Notes: generated by a model from the sequence alone, not told the origin. 64,000 bases of DNA from Cryptomeria japonica (GCF_030272615.1 NC_081413.1:559897945-559961944), one strand, 5' to 3'; shown: positions 1-12,125, counted from the stretch's first letter. A program made the numbers and translations.

Positions 1-197
1 ATATCTTCTCTGCTTCACACTACAGATATCTTCTCCCCATTGCTGCAGATATCTTCTTCACATCTTCTCCCCCTTTCACAACAATGCTAAAGTGGAGGCA
101 CAAGCATTCCTGTTCCACTATGCTGCTCCCCCTGAGGAGTAGCATCCTTCAACACATCAATCCTGAAAAATTGGACACTACAATACCTGACTGATGT
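1..197 (-). other. 3' untranslated tail of Copia element G with purine-rich tracts
   Basis: Read on the minus strand, this stretch continues directly from the end of gag-pol once the inserted solo LTR is removed. It has two purine runs of the gggggag type (near 75-90 and 125-140), as found ahead of the 3' LTR in Copia elements, and a repeated agatatct motif near the left edge. No reading frame is visible. Continuity across the insertion is supported by the gatgt duplication at 193-197 and 17921-17925. Confidence 0.6.
193..197. repeat. Target-site duplication gatgt, left copy (right copy 17921-17925)
   Basis: The five bases gatgt precede TGTCATGCCC at 198 and recur immediately after CCTTACA ending at 17920. 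The matched pair defines the solo LTR and links the two parts of Copia element G. Confidence 0.8.
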
Positions 198-900
198 TGT
201 CATGCCCAAAATTTAGGGCAAGAACAGGGTAATTTTTTTTTTTTAAATCACAACTTAAAACATTAAATTGACAAATATAAAATATTATAACATGTTTTCT
301 CTTACTATGTTTAGAGTTAATCTTAACTCCTAGCTCAAGTAAGCAAATTATTAGTTAAATAAAAATGTGGAATACTAAAATAATTAATTACTATTTTAAC
401 TCAACAAAATTATCCCAATAGATAATTTTGAATCCAAAAATCTAATTTGATAGACAAGGATACCATTAACCCCCAATAGTCTTTATTTGTTTTAAGAAGC
501 ATTTAAATTAGTGTCGACGCCTAGATTTATCAGTGTCTTTATGATAATTAAATATTAGACTGAGCTAAAGCAACTAAAGGGTCAATTATATTTGAAATGA
601 ATATTTTCCTTTTATTTAATTAAAATTTAATAATAATCCACAGATTTCAAGTCATAAATATCACAAACCATTTAGATTCACAATTAAATATTAACTGCAT
701 TAAAATTTAATTCATATCATCTCAATATTATTAAGTTTAAAAATAAATATTAACCTCGTTAATATTTAATTTATGCCATCTCAATATTTTTAAATTTAAA
801 ACAAAAAAATAAATATTAACCTCATTAATATTTAATTCCTAAACATCTCCACCTATATAATTATATACATAATTATATATATACAACCATATATATATAT

Positions 901-902
901 AT

Positions 903-935
<33 letters not shown>

Positions 936-936
936 T
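901..936. repeat. ATA/TAA microsatellite
   Basis: A run of about a dozen TAA units lies just upstream of element A within the AT-rich left arm of the solo LTR. Confidence 0.9.
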
Positions 937-969
937 TAATAAATATACATAGATATTATAAATAATATT

Positions 970-974
970 ATGAT
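970..974. repeat. Target-site duplication atgat, left copy (right copy 14214-14218)
   Basis: atgat directly precedes the TGTAGACG start of element A and is found again directly after the end of its 3' LTR. The exact match fixes both ends of the element. Confidence 0.9.
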
Positions 975-2589
975 TGTAGACGTCTAAAAATGGTCAACGC
1001 TTGCAGAGTCATACTTTAACATTTGCGCATTGCCTTATTTTAGGGTTTTTTGCGTCGCATTAACATTTCTTCTATGTTGCGCACGTGGTCTTTATCACTT
1101 GCGAGCATCGAGTCCTTCTTCTGCATTCTTCATTTGTCTCACTTTCAAATTTGGTCTTGTCGATAACAATCTTCAGTCATGATTTTGGTCGATCTTATCT
1201 TGTCGCATCAATGTGCGTGCTCATTGAGCATATTTTGACATCATCAATTCTAATCGATGATAGAATTAGGGTTTTGTCCTCTTGTCAATCTCGTCAATTT
1301 TGCGATCAATTTGTCATCGATCCTCATCCTTGTCAATTTTGTCATTTTGTGATCGATTTGTCATCGATCGTGGTCATTTTTAATCTCACCAATTTTGCGA
1401 TCGATTCGTCATCAATCCTCGTCCATATCAATTTTGTCATCTTGCGATCAATTTGTCATCGATTGTGGTCATTTTCAATCTTATCATTTTGCAATCGATT
1501 TGTCATCGATCCTTGTCCTGTTGTCAATCTCGTCAATTTTGCGATTGATTTGTCATCAATCGTTGTCCTTCTCAATCATGTCAATTTGGATCAATTAGTC
1601 ATTGTTCCTCATCAATTGGTGCCTATCTCAATTAGTCTTTATCAATATTGGATCAATTAGTCTTTATCAATCTTGGTTAATTTGTCAACCAATCTCAATT
1701 GTTTATCAATCAAATCATTTATCAAGTCAGAATCATGATCAAATCGACCTTATATCAATTATCTTTTGTCAAGACCTAATTGTCGTCCTTGCATTTCTAA
1801 TTCATCTTCTAAGGTTTTATGATTTATTCATTTAATCTTGTTTGTCATTTTCCCTCTAGGTTAAATAATTTATTTATTTATCCTAAGTCTTCTTGTCACA
1901 ATTAAATATTTATTTAATTGGCTAACTAATTCCTCCCTCTTTTTGTGAATTAATTAATGAATGAAAAATTATTAATTAATTTACCTAATTTTCCAATTTC
2001 CTAATTTCCAATTCATCTAATTTTCTATTTTCTCCTATTTTTCTAATATTTCCCCTAATTTCATGGGAATGACATTTCAATCTTGTCATAATTTGTCAAT
2101 CAATCAATTTTGCATAGCAACCTTGTCAATTTTGTCATAATTTGTCAATCAATCAATCTTGCATAGAAAGTGTCAATTTTGTCATAATTTGTCATATTTG
2201 TCATTCTTGATTTGAAATTTCCTTTCAAATCTCTTCATGCTAATCTTGTCTTTTCTCCAATTTATCTATAAATTGGATGAATTTCTTCAATCAGGGCCCC
2301 CGATCGATCAATCAATCATGCTTCTAGTATCCTTATGCTGTCTTGTCAATCTTGCTTTCATATTATGCTTATGCACTTGTAGGTGAGATCCACAAACAAA
2401 GAAATTTGAAGGAGAAAGAAGGACAATGGAGAATTATCTGCATTTGGTTTTCTTTAATTTCATTTTGAATATCTTATCTTCATGTTTTCTATTGAAAGTT
2501 TTTAGGATTGTTATCATTGCAATCTGGTTTTGTGATTGAGCTAGTCTAATTTGCTAATTGCTTTGATGGTTTCCAAATTCCTATCTACA
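975..2589 (+). repeat. 5' LTR of element A
   Basis: It begins TGTAGACGTC and ends CTATCTACA, and matches 12650-14213 over its full length with scattered differences. The 5' copy is about 50 bp longer because a segment reading 'atcaattagtctttatcaat' is duplicated near 1590-1670. The long reading frames that cross it on the + strand are by-products of an internal tandem repeat. Confidence 0.9.
1255..1610 (+). repeat. Tandem repeat inside element A LTR
   Basis: Degenerate units of roughly 55-60 bp contain variants of gcgatcgatttgtcatcgat followed by a 'tcgtggtcattttcaat' type spacer. The counterpart lies at about 12940-13260 in the 3' LTR. It carries many TCATCGAT and GATCGAT words, so it is rich in short palindromes and CpG sites. 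Confidence 0.8.
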
Positions 2590-2594
2590 TTAAT

Positions 2595-2612
2595 TGGTGA
2601 ACCTGACGTGAA
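2595..2612 (+). promoter_or_regulatory. Primer-binding site of element A, tRNA-Trp type
   Basis: TGGTGAACCTGACGTGAA lies five bases past the LTR end. It matches, with one C-to-T difference, the reverse complement of the 3' end (with CCA) of plant nuclear tRNA-Trp as I recall it. The match ends after 18 nt, at the point where the methylated A58 of the tRNA would stop copying. The same site is found in element D (47967). Confidence 0.75.
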
Positions 2613-2694
2613 CTAACCATTTAACCATGCTTTTGAGTGCCTTTTGAGCTGATTTGCTGGTGAAAACCCAAGAAACAAGGCAACTCAGGGCTTT

Positions 2695-2830
2695 CTGGGC
2701 ACTTCTGCGCCTGTGTAAGAGGGATTTGCGCCTACGTCAGGGGATTTGCGCCTGTGTCAAGGCATTTTGTGCCTGTGTCAAGGCATTCTGCACTTGTGTC
2801 AAGACATTCTGTGCCTGTGTAAGGCCAGAA
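2695..2830 (+). repeat. Iterated leader motif of element A
   Basis: Six or more degenerate units of about 21-24 bp with core tgcgcctgtgtcaaggcatt follow the primer site. They happen to stay open in one frame (2654-3073), but the repeat explains the composition (Cys/Val/Lys rich) and I do not regard it as a gene. Confidence 0.8.
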
Positions 2831-4683
2831 ACAGAGGTGAAAATCAGTGTTTTTACTTGCAAATTACTTTGTTTTGCATTCTATTCTTGTATTCTGGTTT
2901 TCTTTGGTACTAATTCTCTGTGCAGCACCTTGGCATTACGTGTGACAAAGACTAAGAATGAAACTACTAACAAATCTTATGCAGGTTCGCTAGTCAAAGA
3001 CCAAACAAATCAAACTTCTAACTTAGTGATTTTGCAGGTTGCCTTATATTCCAACCAAACTTTGTGTTTGTGATTCATAATTAGGCACCTAGTATGTTTT
3101 CTAAGTAGGATGGAATGAACATGTGTTCACTTTTCTTGTCGAGTTTGACATTGGAGTAGGAGAGTATGCTCTCATCCTTCTTAGGGTGATCAGAAATCCA
3201 GATCTTCGATACCATTCTCATGTTTTGGATTGTTTGTTACCTTTAGAGGGCTTGCCTTCCCGACCATTTGCTTTCTTTTGTAAGCAAGTGACAATCGTGA
3301 GAAGGGAACGACCCAAAGTGAGCACAGCTAGAGTACCTTGGCATTCTAACTCACTATAAATAAATACCTGATGGGTGAAAGCTTTGAAGGAAGGGTTATG
3401 TGGGAAATGTAGCTACTTGGGAAGTGATGACCCTTGGACTCTTTCTCATATCAGCATCTAAGTAGGGCCTCACGGTCTAAATCGTGCTTGCGCGACTACA
3501 TTTGTTTGGTATCTTGGTGGGCCTATGTCTCAATCATGCTTGCGTGACACCAAGGAGTAGCGCTTAGTAGAAATCCTTATTAAACACCTTGTATTTAGAG
3601 GCCAAAAATCCTTCTAGTTGCTTGAGAAGGAGGAGTTTAGATACTTAGAAGAGATACTAAGTTTGCCATGGGGAGATTTCCATGGGGACTGATGCTTGGC
3701 TGCCCTGAGAAGTGAGTGCCGTGGAGGGGAGCCCATGGGGTCAAGCATCTATGTATTCTCCTTGAATCTCATAACAAGTCTACCTCTCAAGTACCTACTA
3801 TCCTTACCTACCATAAGAAATGTGTGAATGAGCATGATTGTCTTGAGTCTAAGTTAAAATATCTTGTCTTCTTTGCTTGTCAAAAGTTGAGTTGTGTCTC
3901 ATTTCAAAAACAAGACAAATTGATTCAAAACAAGGTTAAACACAAGAGTATTTCATTCAACAAAGTTCAAAACACCTTCAAACATGGTTGTCAAACATTT
4001 TTCAAAATCTTGTCTCAACATTCATGTCACTTAGATTTAGGTTCATCCTAGGTTTGCATTTTGCAAGTTCATTGTCAATTACCAAGGTTAGGTTTCACCT
4101 AGGTCATACTCCTTTGCATATCAATAAGGATCATCCATTTGCATGTGTCCTCTTGCATTAGAGTAATACCATTTCATAATTCAACCTTAGGTTTTGTCTT
4201 AGGTTGACATTGTCATACATTTGCATTTGCATCTTTGTCCTCATAACATTAGGTCACATTTGCATACCCTAGGTCTCTTCATTAAGCTTAGGTCATTATC
4301 ATATCATATTAGGGTCATTTGCATAGTAATTGTCCCTTTGCATATAGTGTCAAAACTAGGTTTTGTCATACTTGAGTAATACAAATCTTTGATAAACCCT
4401 AAGTTATTGTTAGGAAGCCTAGACCTTATCAAACTTTTGTCTTTTTGTCATCAATGTCATTTGGTCAAACCTAGCTTAGTATCTAAGCATATAGGGGAGA
4501 CATTGTTATTTTGTCCTTTTATCTTGGTCCTTTTGTCCTTTGAGGTCTAGACATCATTTCAATTTCCTAAGGGTCTCATCTTTAGCTTTGCATTTCAAAA
4601 GTTTGTCTCCAAAAATTCAAAAGGAACAAAAACATTAAGTTGCATTGTCATCCTTTTTAGGTTGCATTTGTCAATCCCATTAG
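2831..4683 (+). other. Long untranslated leader of element A
   Basis: No convincing gene. Short stretches resemble the leader of element D, for example the gagaagtg...gtggag segment near 3708-3730 compared with 49583-49607. From about 4030 to 4680 the sequence is rich in repeated taggtt/ttgcat/gtcat words. Confidence 0.6.
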
Positions 4684-7518
4684 TTGCATTTGCATAGTGA
4701 CATGTTCGTTGAAATGAGGTCTCAACCTTCTTACAAAGTCATGTCATCACAATTGAGAAATCAATCATGTCAATCCAATCTCTACATGTCTCAGAACTTG
4801 GATCAAACTTATCATGATGATGTAAATGTCCAAATACAAAACCTAGAGGAGAAACTAGCTCAAGAAAAGGAGATTTTGGAACAAGGAGTGAAAAACATTG
4901 AGAAGAATAGATCACAAATGTCCAAAATGTTTCAAAAATTTCTAGGTCAAAATCCAAAGATTGAGCCAATTGCTGTAAGATCTCTTATTGAATGATCAGA
5001 CATACCAGCTCTCCTCTCACAAATAGAGATGATGAAACAATTTCAAGAAAAGAGACAACAACATTATGTGCCTTCACAACAAGAACAAGAAGGTGTTTAC
5101 TATCAATCAGATTTTCAACCATCACAACCAATTGTTCAATAGTTCAAGTATTTCCAACAGACACAACCAATGGTCCAACATATACAACCAACACAACCAA
5201 TGGTCCAATTTCAACAATATGTCCAACCAACTATACAATGTCAACAAATAGTTCAACCAATGGTGGAATATCAACAAGTTCAATCAACATATCAATGTCA
5301 ACAACCACAATCACAAATTCAAAAACAAAGGTTGCAACATGCACCAAGCCAAATTTTGAATCTGTCAAACCAATTTGATCAACATCTAGTTCGAAATCCA
5401 AACATGACATCAGACCAGAACCAACTCCTTTCCAAACAAGTTCAAATTCTAGATACAACTATGTCAAAACCTCGAAAGAAAGGTGGGTTTAATGCAAGGC
5501 TCTTAAGAATCCTACCAAGTGAGTTCTTTGAAGAAGATCAAGATAATACACTTATGTCTAGCAATACCTCATCCCCTCACAAACAAATTGACTCTCCAGT
5601 GGCATCTATCCCTACACCTTTAGAAGTTTCCCAAGAACCTTCCATATTGTCCTCATCAAACAATACACCCAAGGATGCAATTATCCAAGGGATATCCATA
5701 ATTGATTGCCAAGATAATCCAATTCATGATGCACATCCTTGTCATGTTTCAAAAATACAAGACCCAATGCCACCATGCACTTTATTGCCGTTACCTGTTT
5801 TAGATGACCCCATTCGAAGTCCCTCTTCCTCATGTTCAAGCATTGATTCCTTGCTAGAATCCATCACAAATGTTGAAAGTGCATTTCCTTCATGCCAAAA
5901 CATTGATCCCTTGTCAGAATCCTCCATGCATATCCAAAGTCCAACCCCATGTCAAGAGGATAATTTAGAGCGCGAAGAAACATGTCTTGAAATAGATCAA
6001 GATCAAGATCCTGAAACCTTATCATCCCATCCAATTGTTGACTAGGACCCCATGTTCCCAGACACTCACGATGAATCCCCTATTCTTGTCCATCCTATCC
6101 AAAGCCCTATTGACACTCCATTCCCTGAGAAAGATCAAGATATCCCAGTCCATCCAATCCCAAATAATCCCCTTCCATTTCAAGAACACAATGTCCTTTC
6201 AAATCCCATTGACATTCAAGATATCCCTTCTATCCTTTCCGATGATCCCATTAAAAGTCAAGAGCAAAGCACCTTTAAAGAGGATTCCAATGATCTTCCT
6301 CCTTGTCAAGATCAAATTATTCCTTCTCTTCCTCCATCTCCTTGTCTTAATGCTCCATATACACTCCAAGATCGCATTTCTTTTGATGATCCCATTATTT
6401 CTCCCATTCCATCTCTTGAAGAGCCTATCATTGAACCATATCAACTACACAATCCTAGTCCCCCTCACAATCCTAATCCCCCTCATGATTCTAACGTGTC
6501 AGTGCAAGATGTTCATAAATCTTCGACATGCATAATGGGTTCTTCCACTTTGGTGCAATCTGATCCACTTCAAGATCTCATTATTTCTCTCATATCATAT
6601 CCACCTCATAATGGACTCGTGTCTTCTTCCCAAAGAAAAGAGTATCCTACAAGTCAAGATATTCATAAAGGCAAAGGAGTAGACCTTCATGAGAAAGAAG
6701 ATCTTAAGGGTCATGTCTACACAACTCACTCTCAAGACGTTGGTATCCCTCCATCAAAATCCAAACATATACCTTCCCCATCATACCTTCCATCCATCTT
6801 AGGTCCTTATATCCCTTTGTCCTCTATGCAAGGTCAGCAAAGGCACACATCCTTGAGTAAATTTCATCCATCCAAAAGAAGTCCATTTCATTCATATCCA
6901 TCCATGCATTCCTTTCCCCCTCCAAGCAATTTGGATGCCAAGTATAAAAGTCATAAGTCTAAAAATCCACATGTATTCAAGGATCAACATGTCCAATATA
7001 GTTGACATGTCAAAACAAAGAATAATATGATCTATAAAGAAAAAGAAAAATCCAAAAGGTCATAAAGGCCCACTGAGCAAAATAAAGCAAAGTCAAAATA
7101 TATATGGGTTCCTAAATCCCTTGTGTTAGCAATGCACTCCAAGGAACCACAAAAGCATGAAAAATCAAAAACCATGTGGATCCCTAAGCGGCTCCTTGAA
7201 GCACAAAAGCCTAAAGAAACATCAAAATTGGCATCTAAAATTGCTATTCCTCCATCCAAAGCTCTCAAATTTGTTCCTCCATCACCTTCTTCATCCATTT
7301 TGGGCCCTTATGTCCCAAAATCCCAAGCTATTCCTCCATCCAAATCTCACAATCTGAGATCCATTCTTCCTCCATTAGTCCATCACCCCTCAAGGTGTGT
7401 GCCAATGTTGATCTTGCCTTCATTTCCATCCAGTGAAGCCCAATTCTTCCAATACCCTATCCATTATCCAATGCATAATTTCCATCCTTCGATCCCTTTG
7501 ATCCCATCCTTTGCATAA
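4684..7518 (+). pseudogene. P/Q/S-rich ORF1 of element A (possible Gag substitute), function unknown
   Basis: One reading frame of about 945 codons is interrupted only by nonsense codons (4993, 5140, 6043, 7003 and at least one more near 7040-7070), with no frameshift. The first 150 residues contain a likely coiled coil (NLEEKLAQEKEILEQG), followed by a Q-rich repeat block with FQQYVQPTIQCQQ-like units (about residues 160-240). A very long Pro/Ser/Asp/Ile-rich disordered region with many SPI/DPI and SCPxQD-like phrases comes next, and the tail has repeated WVPK/WIPK motifs. No zinc knuckle, capsid or enzyme domain is recognisable. A shorter homologue is in element D (50624-51928), with clear collinear phrases such as MHIQSPTPCQ versus MHFQTPSLCQ. 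The position after the leader suggests a structural protein, which is inference. Confidence 0.65.
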
Positions 7519-7844
7519 ATCCTTGACTTAGTTTCATCTCATTTTCCATGTCCTTATCCTACCAACATCTTTGAGCATGCTTTTAAAGGTCATGGTCTAT
7601 TTTTTTCAAGGCTACTATCCAAAAAAAAAGATGCTTGAGTCCTTCTTCCATCCCCTATCATGTGTCCATCTTCTATTGAAAAAGTCAAAATAATACAAAA
7701 AAAAAAAGTGAAAAAAAAAGGCCAAAAGAAAAAAGTAAACGCAAAAAATAATTCATCCACTAGTGAAAACCTGGCAAATAGGCGTCTTGGGCAAGTACCG
7801 TGATGAAAACCTGGCAAACAGGTGTCATGCGTAATCTATGAACT
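7519..7844 (+). other. Noncoding spacer with duplicated motif, element A
   Basis: The stretch holds a poly-A-rich part (7690-7750) and two copies of gaaaacctggcaaa-agg (about 7765 and 7804). No reading frame is supported. Confidence 0.6.
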
Positions 7845-8000
7845 ATCATATCCTTTTGTCCTATTACCCTTCATTATCTAGTCATATCCTATTACCCTTC
7901 ATTATCCAGTCATATCCTCTTACCCTTCATTATCTTGTCATATCCTATTACACTTCATTATCCTATCATGTCCTATTACCCTTCATATCCTATTGTCCAG
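7845..8000 (+). repeat. Minisatellite of about 30 bp in element A
   Basis: Five to six units of tcatatcctattacccttc plus attatc(c/t)ag occur in tandem. The overlapping small open frame is a by-product. Confidence 0.85.
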
Positions 8001-8504
8001 TTTCCCTTTCCACCTTTGATCTTGACAAGGTTGAGGATCATTATGAGCATCATGCATCTTGTTTGCAGCTTTTAGTCCATCATAGCTTTTGGTCTTTATC
8101 CATTTGCTTATTATAACCTTTCATCCATATTCCTTAGCTTATTGCAACTTTCTGCCACTATCCCTTAGCCAATCTCGACCTTCAGTCCATGTCCCTTATC
8201 TGTTCTTTGTCTTTCTTATCATATCCATATCTTATCACTATCCATACACTCTTTTTCATTCCTTGATCTTGATCTGACATAAGGATGCAAAATTTAAACA
8301 TAGTTTCAAAAACCTCTTGACATGTCCCTCATGCCATGTCACTGCTTTACATTGTCATATCCAGTCTCTTGTCCCATTACGCAATAGCCCTTGAAAATTG
8401 CATCCGTATTGTCTCCATGATAAAAGGCCTTTGTCTTCTCTCTATCCACCAACATTTTAGAAAGCCTATTTATTCACCTGTCATATTCCTTGCCTTGCTA
8501 GACA

Positions 8505-8790
8505 CGGGGGCAAAAATACAAAAAAATCAAATAAAGTCCTGAAATAATCCAAAAAAATCAAATAACATTCTGAAATAATCCAAAAAAATTAAATAACGTC
8601 TTGAAATAATAATAAAAAAAATCAAATAAAGTCTTGAAATAATCCAAAAAAATCAAATAATGTCCTGAAAAATTCCAAAAAAATCAAATAAAGTCCTGAA
8701 AAAATCCCTTGAAAAAAAAAAAAGTCCCTAAAAAGTCAAATAATGTCCTGAAAAAAAATGAACAAAAAAATTGTAAAAACTCAAAAAAAC
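8505..8790 (+). repeat. A-rich tandem array in element A
   Basis: Repeated units of about 30 bp, of the type aaaaaaatcaaataaagtcc plus tgaaataatc, follow a cacgggggcaaaaa sequence. Element D has an array of the same style after an equivalent cactgggggcataa at 53471. Confidence 0.85.
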
Positions 8791-10188
8791 AAAACACCAA
8801 TATCCCCTTTGTGCATAGACAGATCGCTGAGCATACCTCCGACAACACATAATCACACACTGCGCTTTACTAAAATCACACGTTAACAGATGAACTTTTC
8901 AATCAAACCAGACATTCAAACTGATCAAAATTGTCATATCAATCAATCAACATCAATAGCATTTGTCCTTGTCACTATTATCATGGGTCTTATATAGGGT
9001 GTGGTATACTTGAAACTAGACTGTGTCCTATCTTAGATAGGGTACCGCATTCCCTGAAACCAGACAGCATGATCATTCTTGTTTTTCACTTTTGACAATG
9101 ACGATCAAGATGTTTGTTTGACTTGTTGGAATTAGCGAGTCTTATCATTTATTGATTTATTTTTGATCATGTTCCTATGTTGCTCGATGATGTCACTAAG
9201 TGATTTAGAGTGACCGGGATGGTTCATGGTCCTCTTTTTTTTTGTGGTGTTTGTTGTTTGTGGAATGTTTGTCACAAACTGGGGCAACTATATCATTGGG
9301 TGTCTATGATAAGTATGTTTGCTTTGTGAATGCCGCACATACCTTGACCCTTGATGTATGCACCCTAGGATGCTTCACTCATTCCTTGTGTGCGATGTGT
9401 CTGTCTTTTGCAAAAGGGGTTGCGTTTTAGCTCTGGCCTTCAATGCCATGATGCTCTGCATCCGTTTTGCTACATTAAATAAAGGTTCTCACCTACAAAG
9501 TGCATTGGTGAAAGCAATTTTTTCTTTGCCTCTAACTGTCCTCTGTCTAATTTCTTCTTACTAACATTTCTTCTGTCAATTTGGGTAGTCAGTTCGATCT
9601 AGTGCTCCGATCTCCAAAACACATAAGCTGCATCCTGCATTCATTGATTAGTACATTTGTATTATATCAAGCCTATATCAAGCATTTTATCCATTTCATA
9701 TTATAAATGCATAAAAAACACATAAAAATATATTCATACATGTTCCACAATGGTACATAAATAGTGCATAAGACATCCATGCATGGAAAGTCCACATAAG
9801 CCATAACACATTGCATCCCATCATATAGCTGCATATCATATCATATATTAAAACAATATCGAAGTACAAAATTGGACTATCTATCCTAAAGTATGGCCCG
9901 CAAGTTGAATACATAATGTCAAACTACATATGTCTTTGTCATAAGGAGCACGTGCCTCTGTCACTAGGTTCTCCCTCTGTCCTCCTCATCCTTGCCATGT
10001 CTCAAGGATGATGTCCCTCCTGTCCCAGGTCCTGGTTGTGGTGGTCTCATAGATCCACTCACCCCCATGCTGCTCACTGACCTCCAAGAACGTGGTCTGC
10101 TCTCTATCTTTGATTGTGCCCGATATGATACTGCTCTCTGCTATGGTGGAACTGCACTCTCATATAATGTCCTCCAATGGTGTATCTC
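8791..10188. other. Noncoding internal region of element A
   Basis: No gene is supported. Small open frames here are short, lack recognisable motifs and show no repeat in element D. Confidence 0.5.
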
Positions 10189-11766
10189 CTATCCGATCTC
10201 TACCAACATCTGTGCCATCTCACGTGCACTGGCATCCCTAATCGACCCAACAAACTCAGTCGCTCTCTGTTCTGCTTGTTGTGCTTGTGCTATTGTTGTA
10301 TCTCGCGCCGCTGTCAGTTTGGCTATCTCTGCTCTGAACTGATCTTGCTCTATCCTCAAGATAGCATTCTGTCTCTCTAATGTGGCAATGTGATCATGCT
10401 GACTCGCTGTGGTAGCTCTACATATCTCCATTTCCTCTATGCTAGCTGTCTCTGGCTCTATGGGTATATCCTGCAATGCCTCCCGATCGGCTGAATCTGG
10501 CTCATCCTCATCATCCTCTCTGTCCTCATCATCCTCCTCATCATCCCCTCTGTCCTCATCTTCCTCCTCATCCTCATCATCTCCCTCATCCTCATCTCTA
10601 TCCTCATCATCTCCCTCCTCCTCTCTAGCGAGTGGGAAGTCCTCCTGTCTCCTCAGTATCGGAATATCAGGATCTGTCAATGGCACAGGCTGTTGTCGTG
10701 CAAACCATTTCTCATACTCCTCTGTCATCCCGACATCCACCACATCTGATCTCCAATCCCACTATCTCTGTTGTAGCTGTGTGAAGTTGACATATGCTAT
10801 GTGTGGCTGAATCATCCTCCCCCACTGACTCGTCTCTCTGTGAGATCGGGCAAAGTGTGCAGTCCCTCTCGGTACATCCTGCCTCTCTCCAAACTGTCGT
10901 CTGACTCTCTCTGGCAGGTACATCTCAATCACTCTATAGCAATTCACTGGTCACCCAATTAGGTATCTCTCCTGTCTACAATATGGTAGCTCATCACTAT
11001 CATCTGACCATCCAGGGCAATCAAGATATGGCCTCCATGTAAACTCTCTCAATTTGTCTAGCTCATGTCGCCAATACAATATGTATCCAAAAGGACCCTG
11101 TCTCAATGTACCCCCATAGCAGTACACATATGGTCAATGTGGTACTACCCGTCTCTCTGCAATCAGTCAACATATGGCTTTGCGCTTAAATGCCCATACT
11201 TGTAACAGTGTGACCCCATAGCTCAATGTCTGCACCCCCTGATATGCTATCTGATGCAACTGAAAATATAGCATGGCAAGCACACATGGTCCCCATGCGT
11301 ACACCATCCCCTCTGTCACCATCCGCTCTAGCACTCTTCCCCATCCAATAGAGAATCCATGTCCTCGTCTATCCCCTACTAATAGGCATGCTATAACCAC
11401 AGCTATCACCACATATCGTTGATCGTACTCTGCTGCCATGGTCTCCCAGCCAATCTCCCTCTCTACGATATCTAGATCATCTGTGTCACACTCAAATAAT
11501 CTGCACAAAGCATCTCTCCCTGTCATTGGGTCATACTCTATCATCTCCCCATGAATTAGAATGCGGAGGATACGCCATACATCCTCTAGTGTCACCATCG
11601 CCTCTCCTGTCGGCAGATGGAATAAGGAGGTCTCTGAATGCCATCGCTCTGCCAATGCGGTAAGCAACCCTATGTTTGCCCTAATCTTGGGCATGAATGT
11701 AATATAGTATAATCCAAGTCCTACTAATGTATCTCTATCCGTGCTCCTGAGTCTATGTCGTAACAT
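10189..11766 (-). pseudogene. Antisense plant mobile domain (PMD, MAIN-like) protein gene
   Basis: A single minus-strand frame of about 526 codons is broken by four nonsense codons (11167-11169, 11134-11136, 10951-10953, 10762-10764) and no frameshift. The N-terminal part has the PMD signature: LLTALAERWHSETSLFHLP, then GEAMVTLEDVWRIL (about residues 35-67). The middle part contains YGGTLRQGPFGYILYWRHE and later YLPERVRRQFGERQDVP, also typical of the family. The C-terminal third is an Asp/Glu-rich run (10500-10620) and a coiled coil ending near 10189. In-frame sequence continues upstream to about 11815, with an RENRHDCFM-like start region. PMD proteins such as Arabidopsis MAIN/MAIL1 act in the nucleus in gene expression and transposon silencing, and the domain is also carried by transposons. 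Here it lies antisense between the coding region and the 3' LTR. Confidence 0.85.
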
Positions 11767-11984
11767 GAAGCAGTCATGTCGGTTCTCCCGCGTAATTAGT
11801 GGATACTATCAACTTTGCATCACAATTGGGGCACAATTTTGTCAGTTTTAGGGTTTTCTCCTACGGGCTGCATTTCCTTGTTTCATCCACAAACCAGGGT
11901 GTTTCTAATCTATTTTGACCTATCCTACCCTTATCCCCCTTTTCGGGATCATCCGCGTGCTGTTTTCGGTCAAATTAGGGTCCC

Positions 11985-12125
11985 AAGTGCATAACTGCGC
12001 CTGTGTACCCTGTCCTGCACCTGTGCAGCATCAAGCTGTACCTGTGTACCCTACACAGGCGCAAAACATCCTACAAAAGCACAGGATGTGCCCACACATG
12101 CGCAAAAGTCCCTTTCTCCATTCCT
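11985..12125 (-). repeat. Leader-type motif repeated upstream of the antisense gene
   Basis: Read on the minus strand, this stretch has several copies of ttgcgcctgtgtagg and close variants. They resemble the sense-leader motif of element A (2695-2830) but lie upstream of the antisense PMD frame. It may be the leader or promoter-proximal part of the antisense transcript, which is inference. Confidence 0.55.

Noticed and set aside
1085-1835. Open frames of up to 191 codons in the 5' LTR of A (and 12760-13448 in the 3' LTR)
   Set aside because: They come from a tandem repeat without stops in some frames and show no domain; both lie in LTRs.
2654-3073. Cys-rich 139-codon protein
   Set aside because: Its Cys pattern follows the leader repeat unit and it has no counterpart in D or I.
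10409-10810. Ser-rich plus-strand frame
   Set aside because: Mirror of the acidic codons of the antisense PMD protein.
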